34,034 nt of DNA from Ectothiorhodospiraceae bacterium (lineage in GTDB: Bacteria; Pseudomonadota; Gammaproteobacteria; Nitrococcales; Aquisalimonadaceae): contig SKGQ01000069.1 of assembly GCA_007117515.1 (NCBI GenBank), positions 1 to 34,034 on the forward strand, in the 5' to 3' direction. This document shows, piece after piece, positions 26,613 through 34,034 of the stretch. The position numbers were made by a program, and so were the translations under genes. The notes beneath the pieces were generated by a model. The model searched no databases, had not been told where the DNA came from, and saw only the letters and a list, made by a program, of their open reading frames with translations. Within the stretch, counting starts at the first letter, position 1; each line of letters opens with the position of its first letter.

Positions 26613-28529
26613 TCATTTTCCCTCCTGGTCCGTCGCCGAATGGCCACCAATGATCGACCGGCGCAAAGCAATGACATCGGGAATGCTTCGCCCCAGCCGT
26701 GCCGCGAGAGCCCCATCACTGGAGTCAAGAAACTCGGCCAGCGTCAGGTCAGAAGGCAGATCGAGATCCCGATCCAGAGTGGCCATGATGGGTGCGTCCA
26801 GGGCGTCTTTTGGCAGTATCAGGCGCGCGGCCTTGCGGAAGGTCGTCGTGTCCAGGAAACCTCGATCCGCGGCGCCTCTCCGTATCACCGCGTTCTGGGA
26901 TGCGCAGAGCGCGGTTCTCAAGCTGTCGATGACGTTGGCAATGCTTTGCCCGATACCGGATGCTGCCTGACTGGTCGGTATATAGGCTTCGTCGATAATC
27001 GAAATGCCGGTATCCAACGAGGGAATTTCCGGGGGTGGCACGGCCTTCAGGCAATCGCCAAGCGGAATCTGGGTACACGATCGGCGTTGCGCGATGAGCA
27101 TCCTCGAAGAGTCGGCTGCCGCCTCTCCGACCACGTTCCGTTTCCGTCTTAGAAAGACTTCGTACTCGCGGGAAAAACGGTGCTCCTGGGTGCCGTCGAC
27201 GAGGAAAATTCGTGAATTGCATACGGCGATGTCGAGCAGCACATTCTCGGTACCCTCACGTTTGTAGACGTGTGGCGTAATCTGGATACCGGAAACCCCG
27301 TCGATATTGTCGATGGGGTGCTTGTGTTCGGTGATCGCAGCGTGTCCTGGATCTCCTTTCGATGTGTCGAATTCCCAACCCTCCGCGACGCCAGGCACGT
27401 CATAGAGTTGTGGCCCTTCCGTGATTTTCGTTTCCCGGTAACTCGGTTCGCTACCCGTAATACCGCTCAGGACGGCTCCCACTACCCCTGGGGCCGTTCC
27501 CTTCGCGAGCACCTTGCGATCAAAAGGCCCGATACGAAATGACTTCGTCTCGTATTGTTCCTCCGCCGTGACCGTGGGCAGGACTTCGGTTCCTTCCGGG
27601 AAGTGGCCAGTCTGGAGTCCGGCCTCGACCCGTAAGTCCTTGGTCGTCTTCAGCAGGCTTATCACGAGGAAAAAATCCTGGACGCCCTCGATGGCACGGA
27701 GGCCGTGCACAAACGTTCGATTCTCCGTCGGTTGCAGGACATGCGGCCGCGGTAGCATGAGAAAGCTGGCTCGGTTCGTACCGAGGTGATAACCGGTCAG
27801 CAGACTGTAAAGCTGGCTTATCTGCGTCGTTGTGGCGTATTTGCTTTTACGGTCCTCCACCGCCTCACTCTTGACGCCCCAGTTTGTTTGATCGGTTTCG
27901 GTCCGCGTGCTTCCCGTTTCTGCTTTCAGGCCCACATCCGCTTTTTCTGTCGGAATCTTGAGTTCGGAGCCGATTTTCCAGGCATTCTCCGTTTTTTCGG
28001 TGCTCGACAGGCTTTTGTCAGTTGCGACTTTGCTCGCGGAGGTGGAGAGGATTTCGCCTGTCTCGCTGGCTGCCTGGTAGAGATCACGTATCTTCGGTTC
28101 GAAATCGATGATGCGCGGGTAGTCCGCCACGGGCACGGCCGGGTCCGTTGGTTGTTGATATCCGGGAAACACGGAGATATTCAAAAGCACGCCATAGCAG
28201 GCGAGATAGAGGCGCGTGATCTGCTCGATATCGTTGAGGTCCACGCCGGGAAGCGTGGAAAGATATTCAACAATGCGACTTTGCTCGTCGCCGTCCGGCT
28301 GATAGCCGGTGATCGAGCAGCTGACTTTGAGAAACACGATTTTTCGGTCGCAACTTATCGCGACCGGGACTTCTTCAATCGGTGGCTCGTAGGCGAAAAG
28401 TGCCAGGGAAGAACGAAAGGGATTGGGCGTGGTGTCGTTGCAGAACGCCATATTCATCATGTCTGCGCTGGCATCAATCAAGCGCCAGGGAACGGCATTC
28501 GGTTCTTTGGCTTCGTTGCTAGCTGTCAT
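26613..28529 (-). CDS. Uncharacterised 638-residue protein
   Basis: No family recognised. No signal peptide or membrane helix is evident. The N-terminal 150 residues are mixed alpha/beta. From about 150 to 240 there is a polar, Ser/Thr/Lys-rich alternating stretch (NAWKIGSELKIP, KADVGLKAETGSTRTETD) that could form amphipathic beta-hairpins. It is followed by hydrophobic TTTQISQLYSLLTGYHLG and FLMLPRPHVLQPTENRTFVH. The C-terminal part contains several cysteines (RRSCTQIPLGDCLKAV) and ends in helices with LDRDLDLPSDLTLAEFLDSS. Codon use is visibly less GC-extreme than in its neighbours. It stands alone on the minus strand with 137 bp behind and 365 bp in front, consistent with an acquired single gene. 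Start ATG at 28529 after GGGGGAA. Confidence 0.8.
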   Translation of the reverse strand: MTASNEAKEPNAVPWRLIDASADMMNMAFCNDTTPNPFRSSLALFAYEPPIEEVPVAISCDRKIVFLKVSCSITGYQPDGDEQSRIVEYLSTLPGVDLNDIEQITRLYLACYGVLLNISVFPGYQQPTDPAVPVADYPRIIDFEPKIRDLYQAASETGEILSTSASKVATDKSLSSTEKTENAWKIGSELKIPTEKADVGLKAETGSTRTETDQTNWGVKSEAVEDRKSKYATTTQISQLYSLLTGYHLGTNRASFLMLPRPHVLQPTENRTFVHGLRAIEGVQDFFLVISLLKTTKDLRVEAGLQTGHFPEGTEVLPTVTAEEQYETKSFRIGPFDRKVLAKGTAPGVVGAVLSGITGSEPSYRETKITEGPQLYDVPGVAEGWEFDTSKGDPGHAAITEHKHPIDNIDGVSGIQITPHVYKREGTENVLLDIAVCNSRIFLVDGTQEHRFSREYEVFLRRKRNVVGEAAADSSRMLIAQRRSCTQIPLGDCLKAVPPPEIPSLDTGISIIDEAYIPTSQAASGIGQSIANVIDSLRTALCASQNAVIRRGAADRGFLDTTTFRKAARLILPKDALDAPIMATLDRDLDLPSDLTLAEFLDSSDGALAARLGRSIPDVIALRRSIIGGHSATDQEGK

Positions 28530-28894
28530 GGGAGTTCCCCCGATCCATCCATCGTGATGCAGAACGAGGTACCTGGCCCGAGGCGCTTCTCATTTAAGCG
28601 TAGCGGGCGGCATGACCAGTTTCGGTACCGGCTGCAGGCGTAAACCGAAGTCGAAAAGGCCGTACTTCACTGCACTGGATTATAGATCTGTTCTCGACCC
28701 CCACTGTGGGTTCCGGGGTCTGTGGGATCCGGTTTCTGCGAACGATTGCGGTCGTTCAATCGGCTTCTGCATGGTGTGATTCAAGTTTCGGCAGACCTGA
28801 CAGGGAAACAGTCAGTCCCGGTCACCGCACTTCGCCAGCGATACGCCACGGTGATCGCGGACTCGCAGTGCCGGCAACCTTTCTTTTCATGCGC
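28530..28894. other. 365-bp intergenic region, nothing assigned
   Basis: This separates the divergent side of the orphan gene from the end of pncA. Open frames here are short, lack ribosome sites and resemble no family. There are short inverted repeats (CGATTG with CAATCG near 28745; CCCCCAC with GTGGG near 28700) but no T-runs. Presumably it holds the promoter of the orphan gene near 28550-28620, although no clear -10/-35 pair was found. Confidence 0.6.
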
Positions 28895-29464
28895 TCAGTC
28901 GCTGCCGATGACCTGGACGCCGGCATTCTGCATGGCGTCCATCGACTCCTGACCGCCGGCCGGGGTTACGGGGCGTGTGCCGTCTTTCATCAGCAGCACT
29001 TCGAAGCCTTCGCGCCGCCCATCGAGCGCGGTTGCCGCCACGCACACATCCTGGGCGAGCCCCGCGATCCAGATACGCGAGATGCCGCGTCGCCGAAGTT
29101 CATCGGCGAGGCCGGTCTGGTCGAATGCGGAATTCTGATCCTGATCGAAGCGCGTGCCCTTGGTGACCTTGATGACCCCGTCAGGCAGACGCAGCCGCGG
29201 ATGGAACGCCGCCCCCCTGGAATCTTGCAGGCAGTGCGGCGGCCAGGTTCCCCCCTGAGCCTCGAAACTGATGTGTCCCTCCGGGTGCCAGTCCCGGGAG
29301 GCAAAGACCGGAATACCCGCCATGGTCGCCGCTTCGATCCACGGATTGACGGTTTCCACCACCTCATGACCGCCCTCGATGGGTAGCGCGCCACCGGGGC
29401 AGAAGTCGTTCTGCAGATCCACGAGAATCAGAGCGTCACCGTCCTGGAAGTCAATTTCCGGCAT
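28895..29464 (-). CDS. pncA: Nicotinamidase
   Basis: A 189-residue isochorismatase-fold hydrolase that converts nicotinamide to nicotinate for NAD salvage. The catalytic triad is readable: Asp16 in LVDLQNDFCPGG, Lys102 in KVTKGTRFDQDQ and Cys141 in GLAQDVCVAATALD. Metal ligands are Asp58 and His60 (SRDWHPEGHISF) and His77 (TWPPHCLQ), matching known nicotinamidases. The ATG at 29464 overlaps the 3' end of pncB by 14 nt, and upstream in-frame sequence has no homology. Being coupled to pncB, its expression may suffer from the pncB nonsense codon through polarity. Confidence 0.95.
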   Translation of the reverse strand: MPEIDFQDGDALILVDLQNDFCPGGALPIEGGHEVVETVNPWIEAATMAGIPVFASRDWHPEGHISFEAQGGTWPPHCLQDSRGAAFHPRLRLPDGVIKVTKGTRFDQDQNSAFDQTGLADELRRRGISRIWIAGLAQDVCVAATALDGRREGFEVLLMKDGTRPVTPAGGQESMDAMQNAGVQVIGSD

Positions 29465-30866
29465 GATCCTGCCTCTCTGTCGGATCGTCTGGCGACTCGA
29501 CGGCCACGGCGTCCCTGACTGTGCGTTGGTGCTCGGCCAGTGCGTCGCTGACGCGAACGGGGTAGTCGGGATCCGCCGATGGCAATGCACGGACGGCCTC
29601 GGGCAACCGGGCCAACGATGCGGACGCGTTGCCGCGCATGCGGTCGAGATCGCGTTCGTGAGAATCAAGCCGCCGTCCCCGCTCCATGACCTTTGACAGC
29701 AGCGGTTGACCTGGCAGCTCCTCGTGCCAGCGACCGATCACATCGCCCCTGAACACGCCGTCGTGTTGTTCGCGAAAGATCTGTTTTCTACCAGGCAGAA
29801 TGGGTTTTCCGGAGGACAGCTTCAAGCGTCCCTTGCCTGCGTATTCGGCAAGCTTGTAGGCGATATCGAGGTCCGGCGCGTCGCTGGAGATACCCATGCT
29901 TGTTCCCACGCCGAAGCCATTGATCGGCGCTTCGGCCGAGACAAGCTGATGAATGGCATCCTCATCCAGGCCGCCGCTGGCCAGGATGTCGACGTGTTCC
30001 AGACCGGCTGCATCCAGAATGCGGCGGGCCTCGCGGGACAGCGCGTCCAGGTCGCCTGAGTCCAGACGAACGGCTTTTACCCTGAAGTCGTCGCCAAGCC
30101 GCTTCGCGAGATCCACGACCCGCCGGACACCCTCCGGTGTGTCGTAGGTGTCGACCAGCAGCACCGTGTCGGGGTAAAGGCGGGCGAACGCCGCGAACGC
30201 CTCCGTTTCCGAATCATGCGCCTGGATATAGCTGTGTGCCATGGTGCCGCGGACTGGCACGCCGTAGTAGCGCCCCGCCAGAAGATTGGAGGTGCCGGCA
30301 ACGCCGGCGATGTGGAAGGCGCGGGCGCCCTTGATCGCGGCATCCAGACCATGGATGCGGCGCGCCCCGAAATCCAGAACCGGACGTCCGGCCGCCGCGA
30401 TCACGAGCCGCGCCGCCTTGGTGGCGAGTAATGTCTGCACGTGGATCTGGTTCATCACCAGCGTTTCCACGAGCTGCGCTTCGGGTAGCGGCGCAACAAC
30501 CTCAAGGATCGGTTCGTTGGCGAATACCGGCGTGCCTTCCCGCACAGCGTAAACATCCCCGGTGAACTGCAGTTAATCCAGCCAGCGCAGAAAGCGGTCG
30601 GAAAATGATCCCAGCGAGGCCAGGTAATCGAGGTCGCGCTGACCGAAGCTAAGGTCTTCCAGTTGGCCAAGCAGGGAATCGAGGCCGCAGGCGAGCAGGT
30701 AGTTGCGCCGCTGCGGCAGGCGGCGCACGAACAGGCTAAAGACGGCAGTATCATGCATACCCTCTTCGAAGTAGGCCTGCAGCATGGTGAGTTCATACAG
30801 GTCCGTGAACAGGGCCAGTTCCTGGTCGCATGCAGTGACCGGCGCCTGTGCGTTTTCGTGAACCAT
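29451..30866 (-). pseudogene. pncB: Nicotinate phosphoribosyltransferase interrupted by an in-frame TAA
   Basis: Residues 1-97 (TDLYELTMLQAYFEEGMHD, VFSLFVRRLPQRRNYLLACG) run into TAA at 30575-30573. The same frame then continues without interruption as LQFTGDVYAVREGTPVFANE, MNQIHVQTLLATKAAR, AGTSNLLAGRYYGVPVRGTM, AHSYIQAH, KAVRLDSGDLDALSREAR, and NGFGVGTSMGIS to the end at 29451. Joined, it is a complete enzyme of about 471 codons that makes nicotinate mononucleotide. Only the stop codon separates the halves, so GAA, AAA or CAA to TAA is the likely change. The downstream half has no credible own start. It is inactive unless read through, or the stop is a sequencing error. It precedes pncA in one operon. 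Confidence 0.88.
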
Positions 30867-30910
30867 GCCGTCATCCCCAGGTGTGGCGTCTCATGAGATC
30901 GGGAAAATCC

Positions 30911-31447
30911 CTATGCCCTCAGGTTTTCCAGAATGCGGGCATGGACCGCTTGATCCTCGGCCGTGTGCAGGACGAAACGCAGGTGGCGCACCGTTCGCAG
31001 ACCTGGGGCCTCATCTGCCACGGTCCTCAACGCGATGCGCGCGGCGGCCTCCATCGGAAACCCGAAAGCGCCGGCGGAGATGGCCGGGAAGGCAATGCTG
31101 CGGATCTCCGCCTGCTCGGCGAGGCGCAGGGCGTTTCGGTAGCAGGCGGCCAGCAGTTCGTCGGCTGGCTCATCCATGCCGTAGACCGGTCCCAGGCAGT
31201 GAATTAACAGGCGATTGCTCAGGTTGTGGCCGGAGGTGGATACCGCTTCGCCCGGCGCGATCGGTGCCAGGGGGCGGCATTCGGTTTCGAGCCCGGCGCC
31301 GGCAGCCCGATGGATTGCACCGGCCACGCCACCGCCTGTTCCCAATTCGGCATTGGCGGCGTTGACGATGGCATCCATGTCGGGCTGCTGCACGATGTCG
31401 CCCACCACGCATTCAATCAAGACATCGTGAAAGGTCGTTTCTGCCAT
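30911..31447 (-). CDS. Macro-domain protein (ADP-ribose/O-acetyl-ADP-ribose hydrolase-like)
   Basis: A 178-residue single macro domain. It has IECVVGDIVQQPDMDAIVNA, then AANAELGTGGGVAGAIHRAAG (the ADP-ribose distal ribose loop with Asn and the Gly-rich turn), and later AFPAISAGAFGFPMEAAARI, the diphosphate loop. This is the MacroD/YmdB pattern whose members deacetylate O-acetyl-ADP-ribose or remove ADP-ribose from proteins; the exact substrate is unknown. The ATG at 31447 follows AGGAGA by eight bases. It lies 44 bp upstream of pncB on the same strand, which fits a shared theme of NAD and its breakdown products. Confidence 0.92.
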   Translation of the reverse strand: MAETTFHDVLIECVVGDIVQQPDMDAIVNAANAELGTGGGVAGAIHRAAGAGLETECRPLAPIAPGEAVSTSGHNLSNRLLIHCLGPVYGMDEPADELLAACYRNALRLAEQAEIRSIAFPAISAGAFGFPMEAAARIALRTVADEAPGLRTVRHLRFVLHTAEDQAVHARILENLRA

Positions 31448-31996
31448 AGGACAGTCTCCTCGCGCTGGCTGCTTTGTTCCATGTCCAAGGATAGCCGGGC
31501 CCCAGATGTCACGAATTCGCCGGTTCGTCCCAGTCGGCGGAGCAGGGATCCATCCCGGGTGGTTTGCGGCGACCGGGGACGTGGCGTTCGCAATGATCCG
31601 TCCGCGCAAGGCCAAGGATCTCCTCAGGGGACGCTGTCACCGGGCAACAGGACCCGAGAGTCCGACAGACGGAAGCTGTGCGATTGAAAGACGGGACCGG
31701 CGGCGCCATACCCGGCTCGGGGAGAACCCCTGCGGATGGTGCCGCAGCCGGTGCCGGGGTCTCGGTTAGTCGGGCAGAGATTTGGACGTAAAATACTGCC
31801 TGATTCCCCAGTATCAATAGCACGATCATGCGGGCATCGAGGGTGCGAAATCCGACGCAAAGTCGTCGTTACGTTTCGTACGGTTGCTTGGCAATCAACC
31901 CGGAGCCGGTCATCCTCGTTGCCGTAGTCTGCTGGGCAGATGACTCTGCAGCGGATCGGTTGGACACCCTGTACGTCAACAAGGAGAAATCAATCC
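31448..31996. other. 549-bp divergent intergenic region
   Basis: This lies between the macro-domain gene (minus) and the CDGSH gene (plus). It must hold both promoters, but no convincing pair of hexamers was found. A 106-codon minus frame from 31829 begins with a hydrophobic stretch (IVLLILGNQAVFYVQ), but the rest is Pro/Ala-rich and unconserved-looking with no ribosome site. It is not called a gene. Confidence 0.5.
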
Positions 31997-32284
31997 ATGA
32001 GCAAGCCGATTGTCGCCGACAACAAGCCGGCCAAGGTATCCCTGGAAAAGGGTAAGCAGTATTTCTTTTGCGCCTGCGGCCGCTCGGCAGATCAGCCGTT
32101 TTGCGACGGTTCCCATACCGGTACCGAATTTTCTCCGAAAGCCCTAACTGCCGAGGAAAGCGGTATTGCCTTCCTCTGCCAGTGCAAGCACGCGGCAGAG
32201 CTGCCGTTCTGTGACGGCAGCCATAAGCAGTTCTCTGATGACCAGGTTGGCGCCGAGGGTCCGGGTGTCGAAGGACAGGCCTAG
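31997..32284 (+). CDS. Twin CDGSH-type iron-sulfur protein
   Basis: A 95-residue protein with two CDGSH iron-sulfur motifs: FCACGRSADQPFCDGSH and LCQCKHAAELPFCDGSH. Each offers three cysteines and one histidine for a 2Fe-2S cluster, the mitoNEET ligand set. Two tandem motifs in one short chain occur in bacterial and mitochondrial Miner2-like proteins. Its function is probably redox or cluster transfer, but no partner is adjacent. The ATG at 31997 follows AAGGAG with ten bases spacing; an in-frame ATG at 31940 lacks a ribosome site. The next gene starts 15 bp after the stop. Confidence 0.95.
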   Translation: MSKPIVADNKPAKVSLEKGKQYFFCACGRSADQPFCDGSHTGTEFSPKALTAEESGIAFLCQCKHAAELPFCDGSHKQFSDDQVGAEGPGVEGQA

Positions 32285-32299
32285 ACTGGGAGCGCGCAC

Positions 32300-32863
32300 G
32301 TGGCAACAGCTGTGGCTCAAACGGGCACGATCCGGAGCTTTCCGCCGGTGGTCGGTGAAGCGCCACGTGTGTTGATCCTGGGCAGTATGCCCGGTGCGCG
32401 GTCACTGGCAGCCGACGAGTACTATGCGCATCCGAGAAATGCTTTCTGGCCGATCATGGCGGCGTTGCTCGGTTTCGATGCGGCCCTGCCATATCGAGAT
32501 CGGCTGGCGACGTTGACCGCTGCCGGTGTCGCGCTCTGGGACGTGCTGCAATCCTGCGTCCGTCCCGGCAGCGCAGACAGTGCCATTCAGCGTGGCACGC
32601 GAACCGCCAATGATTTCCCGCTGTTGTTTCAAAGGTATCCGGAAATACGACTGGTTTGCTTCAATGGCGCCGAGGCGGAACGGAGTTTTCAGCGCGAAGT
32701 GCGGCCATCGCTTGCGCAGCCGCGTTTCGAGGCGGTCAGGCTGCCGTCCACCAGTCCAGCGTATGCAGCGCTGTCCCTGGAAAGGAAGCGGGCTCTCTGG
32801 GCAGAGGTGATTCGGCCGCAGTTGAAGGTATGGGAACGACCGCCCGGCGGCCCATCAGACTGA
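32300..32863 (+). CDS. DNA-deoxyinosine/uracil glycosylase (UDG superfamily, family 6-like)
   Basis: A 187-residue UDG-fold protein. VLILGSMPGARSLAADEYYA and HPRNAFWPIMAALLG match the family-6 (hypoxanthine-DNA glycosylase) motif 1, and VALWDVLQSCVRPGSAD follows. LVCFNGAEAERSF and LPSTSPAYA provide the later catalytic loops. It would excise deaminated bases, hypoxanthine or uracil, from DNA. The start is GTG at 32300, preceded by GGGAG. It lies 15 bp from the CDGSH gene and 18 bp before the cyclotransferase gene, so all three are probably cotranscribed. Confidence 0.9.
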   Translation: MATAVAQTGTIRSFPPVVGEAPRVLILGSMPGARSLAADEYYAHPRNAFWPIMAALLGFDAALPYRDRLATLTAAGVALWDVLQSCVRPGSADSAIQRGTRTANDFPLLFQRYPEIRLVCFNGAEAERSFQREVRPSLAQPRFEAVRLPSTSPAYAALSLERKRALWAEVIRPQLKVWERPPGGPSD

Positions 32864-32881
32864 TACCGGGAGCGGGATCGG

Positions 32882-33376
32882 ATGTATTGCTTTGCCTACG
32901 GCTCGAACATGTCTCTGCAGCGTTTGCGCGAGCGCACGCCATCGGCTCGGCCGCTTGCCGTTGCGACCCTGGGTGGTTATCGGCTCCGATTCCACAAGGC
33001 AAGCCGTGTCGATGGATCGGCGAAATGCGATGCCTTCCGAACGGACAACCCCGACGACCGGGTTCACGGCTTGCTGTTCGAACTGGCCGTGACCGAGAAA
33101 CCGCTGCTGGACGGCTTCGAAGGCCTGGGTTGTGGTTATGACGAAACCAGAGTGGGGCTGACGACGGCGGGTGGGCGGCCGGTTGAGGCACAGATGTATG
33201 TAGCAACGGATATCGATTCTGCTCTGCGGCCCTAGGCCTGGTACAAGACCCACGTGCTTGTGGGCGCCCGGGAAAATGGCCTGCCGGCCAGCTATCTGGC
33301 GCAGATCGAGGCGGTCGAGACCTGGGCAGATGCCGATGAATGGCGCGAGCGGCGGGAGCTTGCGATTTATCGTTAA
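32882..33376 (+). pseudogene. Gamma-glutamylcyclotransferase-family gene interrupted by an in-frame TAG
   Basis: The first 117 codons encode an AIG2/GGCT-like fold. MYCFAYGSNMSLQRLRERTP holds the YGSN substrate loop, and LLDGFEGLGCGYDETRV contains the expected catalytic glutamate. At 33233-33235 TAG ends this part (ALRP-stop). The same frame continues AWYKTHVLVGARENGLPASY, LAQIEAVETWADADEWRE, ending IYR-TAA at 33376, the normal family C-terminus (usual pattern PYxWYK, so TAG replaces a Tyr codon). The family cleaves gamma-glutamyl amino acids to 5-oxoproline. The truncated product lacks the last helix region and is probably inactive. The true TAA stop lies within the TTAA next to a MITE. Confidence 0.85.
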
Positions 33377-33525
33377 GGAGACGCTGATTTATTCGCATGC
33401 CGGGTTGAGCCCCTGGCGGTGTTGCGTCACCGGCGCGGTAGCTATGGCTACCGAACCGGCACCGCGCCTTGCCAGATGACCAAAACCGGTCTCGGGCGCA
33501 GACGTGGGAATAAATCAGCGTCTCC
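33377..33525. mobile_element. MITE with 18-bp perfect terminal inverted repeats
   Basis: GGAGACGCTGATTTATTC (33377-33394) is repeated in perfect inverted form at 33508-33525. TTAA lies on both sides (33373-33376 and 33526-33529), either a 4-bp target duplication or part of 22-bp inverted ends. The 149 bp between carry no open frame and contain inner palindromes such as GGTAGCTATGGCTACC. The element looks like a non-autonomous derivative of a DDE-type IS. The parent element is not in the window. It sits exactly behind the last sense codon of the cyclotransferase gene. Confidence 0.88.
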
Positions 33526-33547
33526 TTAAGGAATCGCTGATCCATTC
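33526..33547 (+). repeat. Degenerate second copy of the MITE end
   Basis: These 22 bases start TTAAGGAATCGCTGATCC and agree at 18 of 22 positions with the left MITE end (33373-33394), in the same orientation and immediately next to the right end. No inverted partner is found downstream, so this is probably the relic of an older related insertion. Confidence 0.6.
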
Positions 33548-33812
33548 ACAGGTCCGCGGCGGCCTGCTTGTCTCTCGAGGCACCCGGTGGTCCGTCGCAT
33601 CGCGGTGATTGCCGGAAAATTAAGGCTGGCATTCCCGAAAGAATGTGGGTAATCTCCGTTCTGCAGTGTGTTTTTTGTTGTCGTGTCCGGCAGTCACTCC
33701 CGCAAGGCAGTCCCTCCCGAGATCGTTCTTCAGAAGACCTGCACGAAGGAAGCGCCCCATAAGATGTGGCCAACTTCCGATATTATCTGAAACATCAAAG
33801 GAGCAGACGCCC

Positions 33813-34016
33813 ATGATGACTGGAACCGTGAAGTGGTTCGACGATGCCAAAGGTTTTGGCTTCATTTCCCCGGAAGATGGTGGCAAGGACGTTTTCGTCC
33901 ATCACAGCGCCATCGAAGGTAGCGGCTTCAAGAGCCTGGCCGAAGGCCAGCGCGTGCAGTTTGAAACCCAGCAGACCCAGAAGGGTGTTGCTGCGGCTGC
34001 CGTGACCGCGATCTGA
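33813..34016 (+). CDS. Cold-shock domain protein (CspA family)
   Basis: A 67-residue single cold-shock domain: [20 protein letters not shown] with RNP1 (KGFGFI) and [17 protein letters not shown] with RNP2 (VFVHH). It binds single-stranded RNA/DNA and acts as an RNA chaperone. ATG 33813 or the adjacent ATG 33816 may be used, with AAAGGAG upstream. The 265 bp before it (33548-33812) have no gene; TATTAT at 33781-33786 is a possible -10. A longer in-frame extension upstream is not conserved and is rejected. Several csp paralogues are usual, so no letter is assigned. Confidence 0.95.
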   Translation: MMTGTVKWFDDAKGFGFISPEDGGKDVFVHHSAIEGSGFKSLAEGQRVQFETQQTQKGVAAAAVTAI

Positions 34017-34034
34017 ATCGTCCGATTCGGGTCC

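Noticed and set aside
28706-29386. 226-codon plus-strand frame over the pncA region
   Set aside because: It is antisense to pncA, whose catalytic residues are clear, and its first part has no ribosome site or homology.
31509-31829. 106-codon minus-strand frame with a hydrophobic start
   Set aside because: No ribosome site, Pro/Ala-rich unconserved remainder, and competing frames of similar length on both strands.
30573-33235. Stop-codon reassignment explaining the in-frame TAA and TAG
   Set aside because: TAG ends ffh, msrB, ilvB and metY, and TAA ends rplS, all at the normal family length, so both are ordinary stops here.

Overview
The window is chromosomal DNA from a GC-rich gammaproteobacterium. 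The order HlyC/CorC-type protein, YpjD/CcsA-like protein, ffh, rpsP, rimM, trmD, rplS is classical for that class, and the Rnk, SerB with ACT domains, HtpG and OmpW proteins fit. Genus cannot be read from the sequence. Most genes are ordinary housekeeping or metabolic genes. The interest lies in the mobile elements, one unusual operon, several broken genes and one orphan protein.

Layout. 1-4864: membrane protein, haem/cytochrome-type assembly protein, SRP GTPase and the ribosomal protein/tRNA-modification operon, ended by a terminator shared with convergent serB (5076-6329). 6539-6925: msrB. 6981-8537: a 1.19-kb IS110-family element (7052-8243) sits inside one copy of a hairpin-bearing intergenic repeat, and an uninterrupted second copy lies just beyond. 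The element carries a 5' non-coding region whose sequence can be decoded as a bridge RNA. Its target guides match the insertion site and its donor guides match the element's own ends. 8645-12595: acetolactate synthase large subunit (no small subunit beside it) and heat-shock chaperone HtpG behind a sigma32-like promoter.

12796-19322 (minus strand): a compact operon of a Cys/Met-metabolism PLP enzyme, an acetyl-CoA-synthetase-like ligase, a fused alpha-beta 2-oxoacid dehydrogenase E1, a lipoyl E2 and a small acyl carrier protein. The last three overlap by 4 nt each. No E3 is encoded here. The set suggests a route from a 2-oxoacid, and perhaps from a free short acid, to an acyl thioester, with an ACP as a possible acyl acceptor.

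19557-26475: a decayed MarC-family gene, rnk, a Tat-exported serine hydrolase with a repeat-derived tail, a thiolase, ompW behind a perfect FNR-type box, O-acetylhomoserine sulfhydrylase and a small membrane protein. 26613-28529: a 638-residue protein I cannot assign. 28895-31447: NAD-related genes, namely nicotinamidase, nicotinate phosphoribosyltransferase broken by one in-frame TAA, and a macro-domain protein. 31997-34016: a twin-CDGSH iron-sulfur protein, a family-6-like DNA glycosylase, a gamma-glutamylcyclotransferase broken by one in-frame TAG, a 149-bp MITE inserted at that gene's stop codon, and a cold-shock protein.

Three broken genes plus an IS, a MITE and repeat-derived sequence between 7 and 34 kb suggest an accessory, decaying stretch attached to a conserved core. 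Sequencing error has to be excluded for the single-base lesions.
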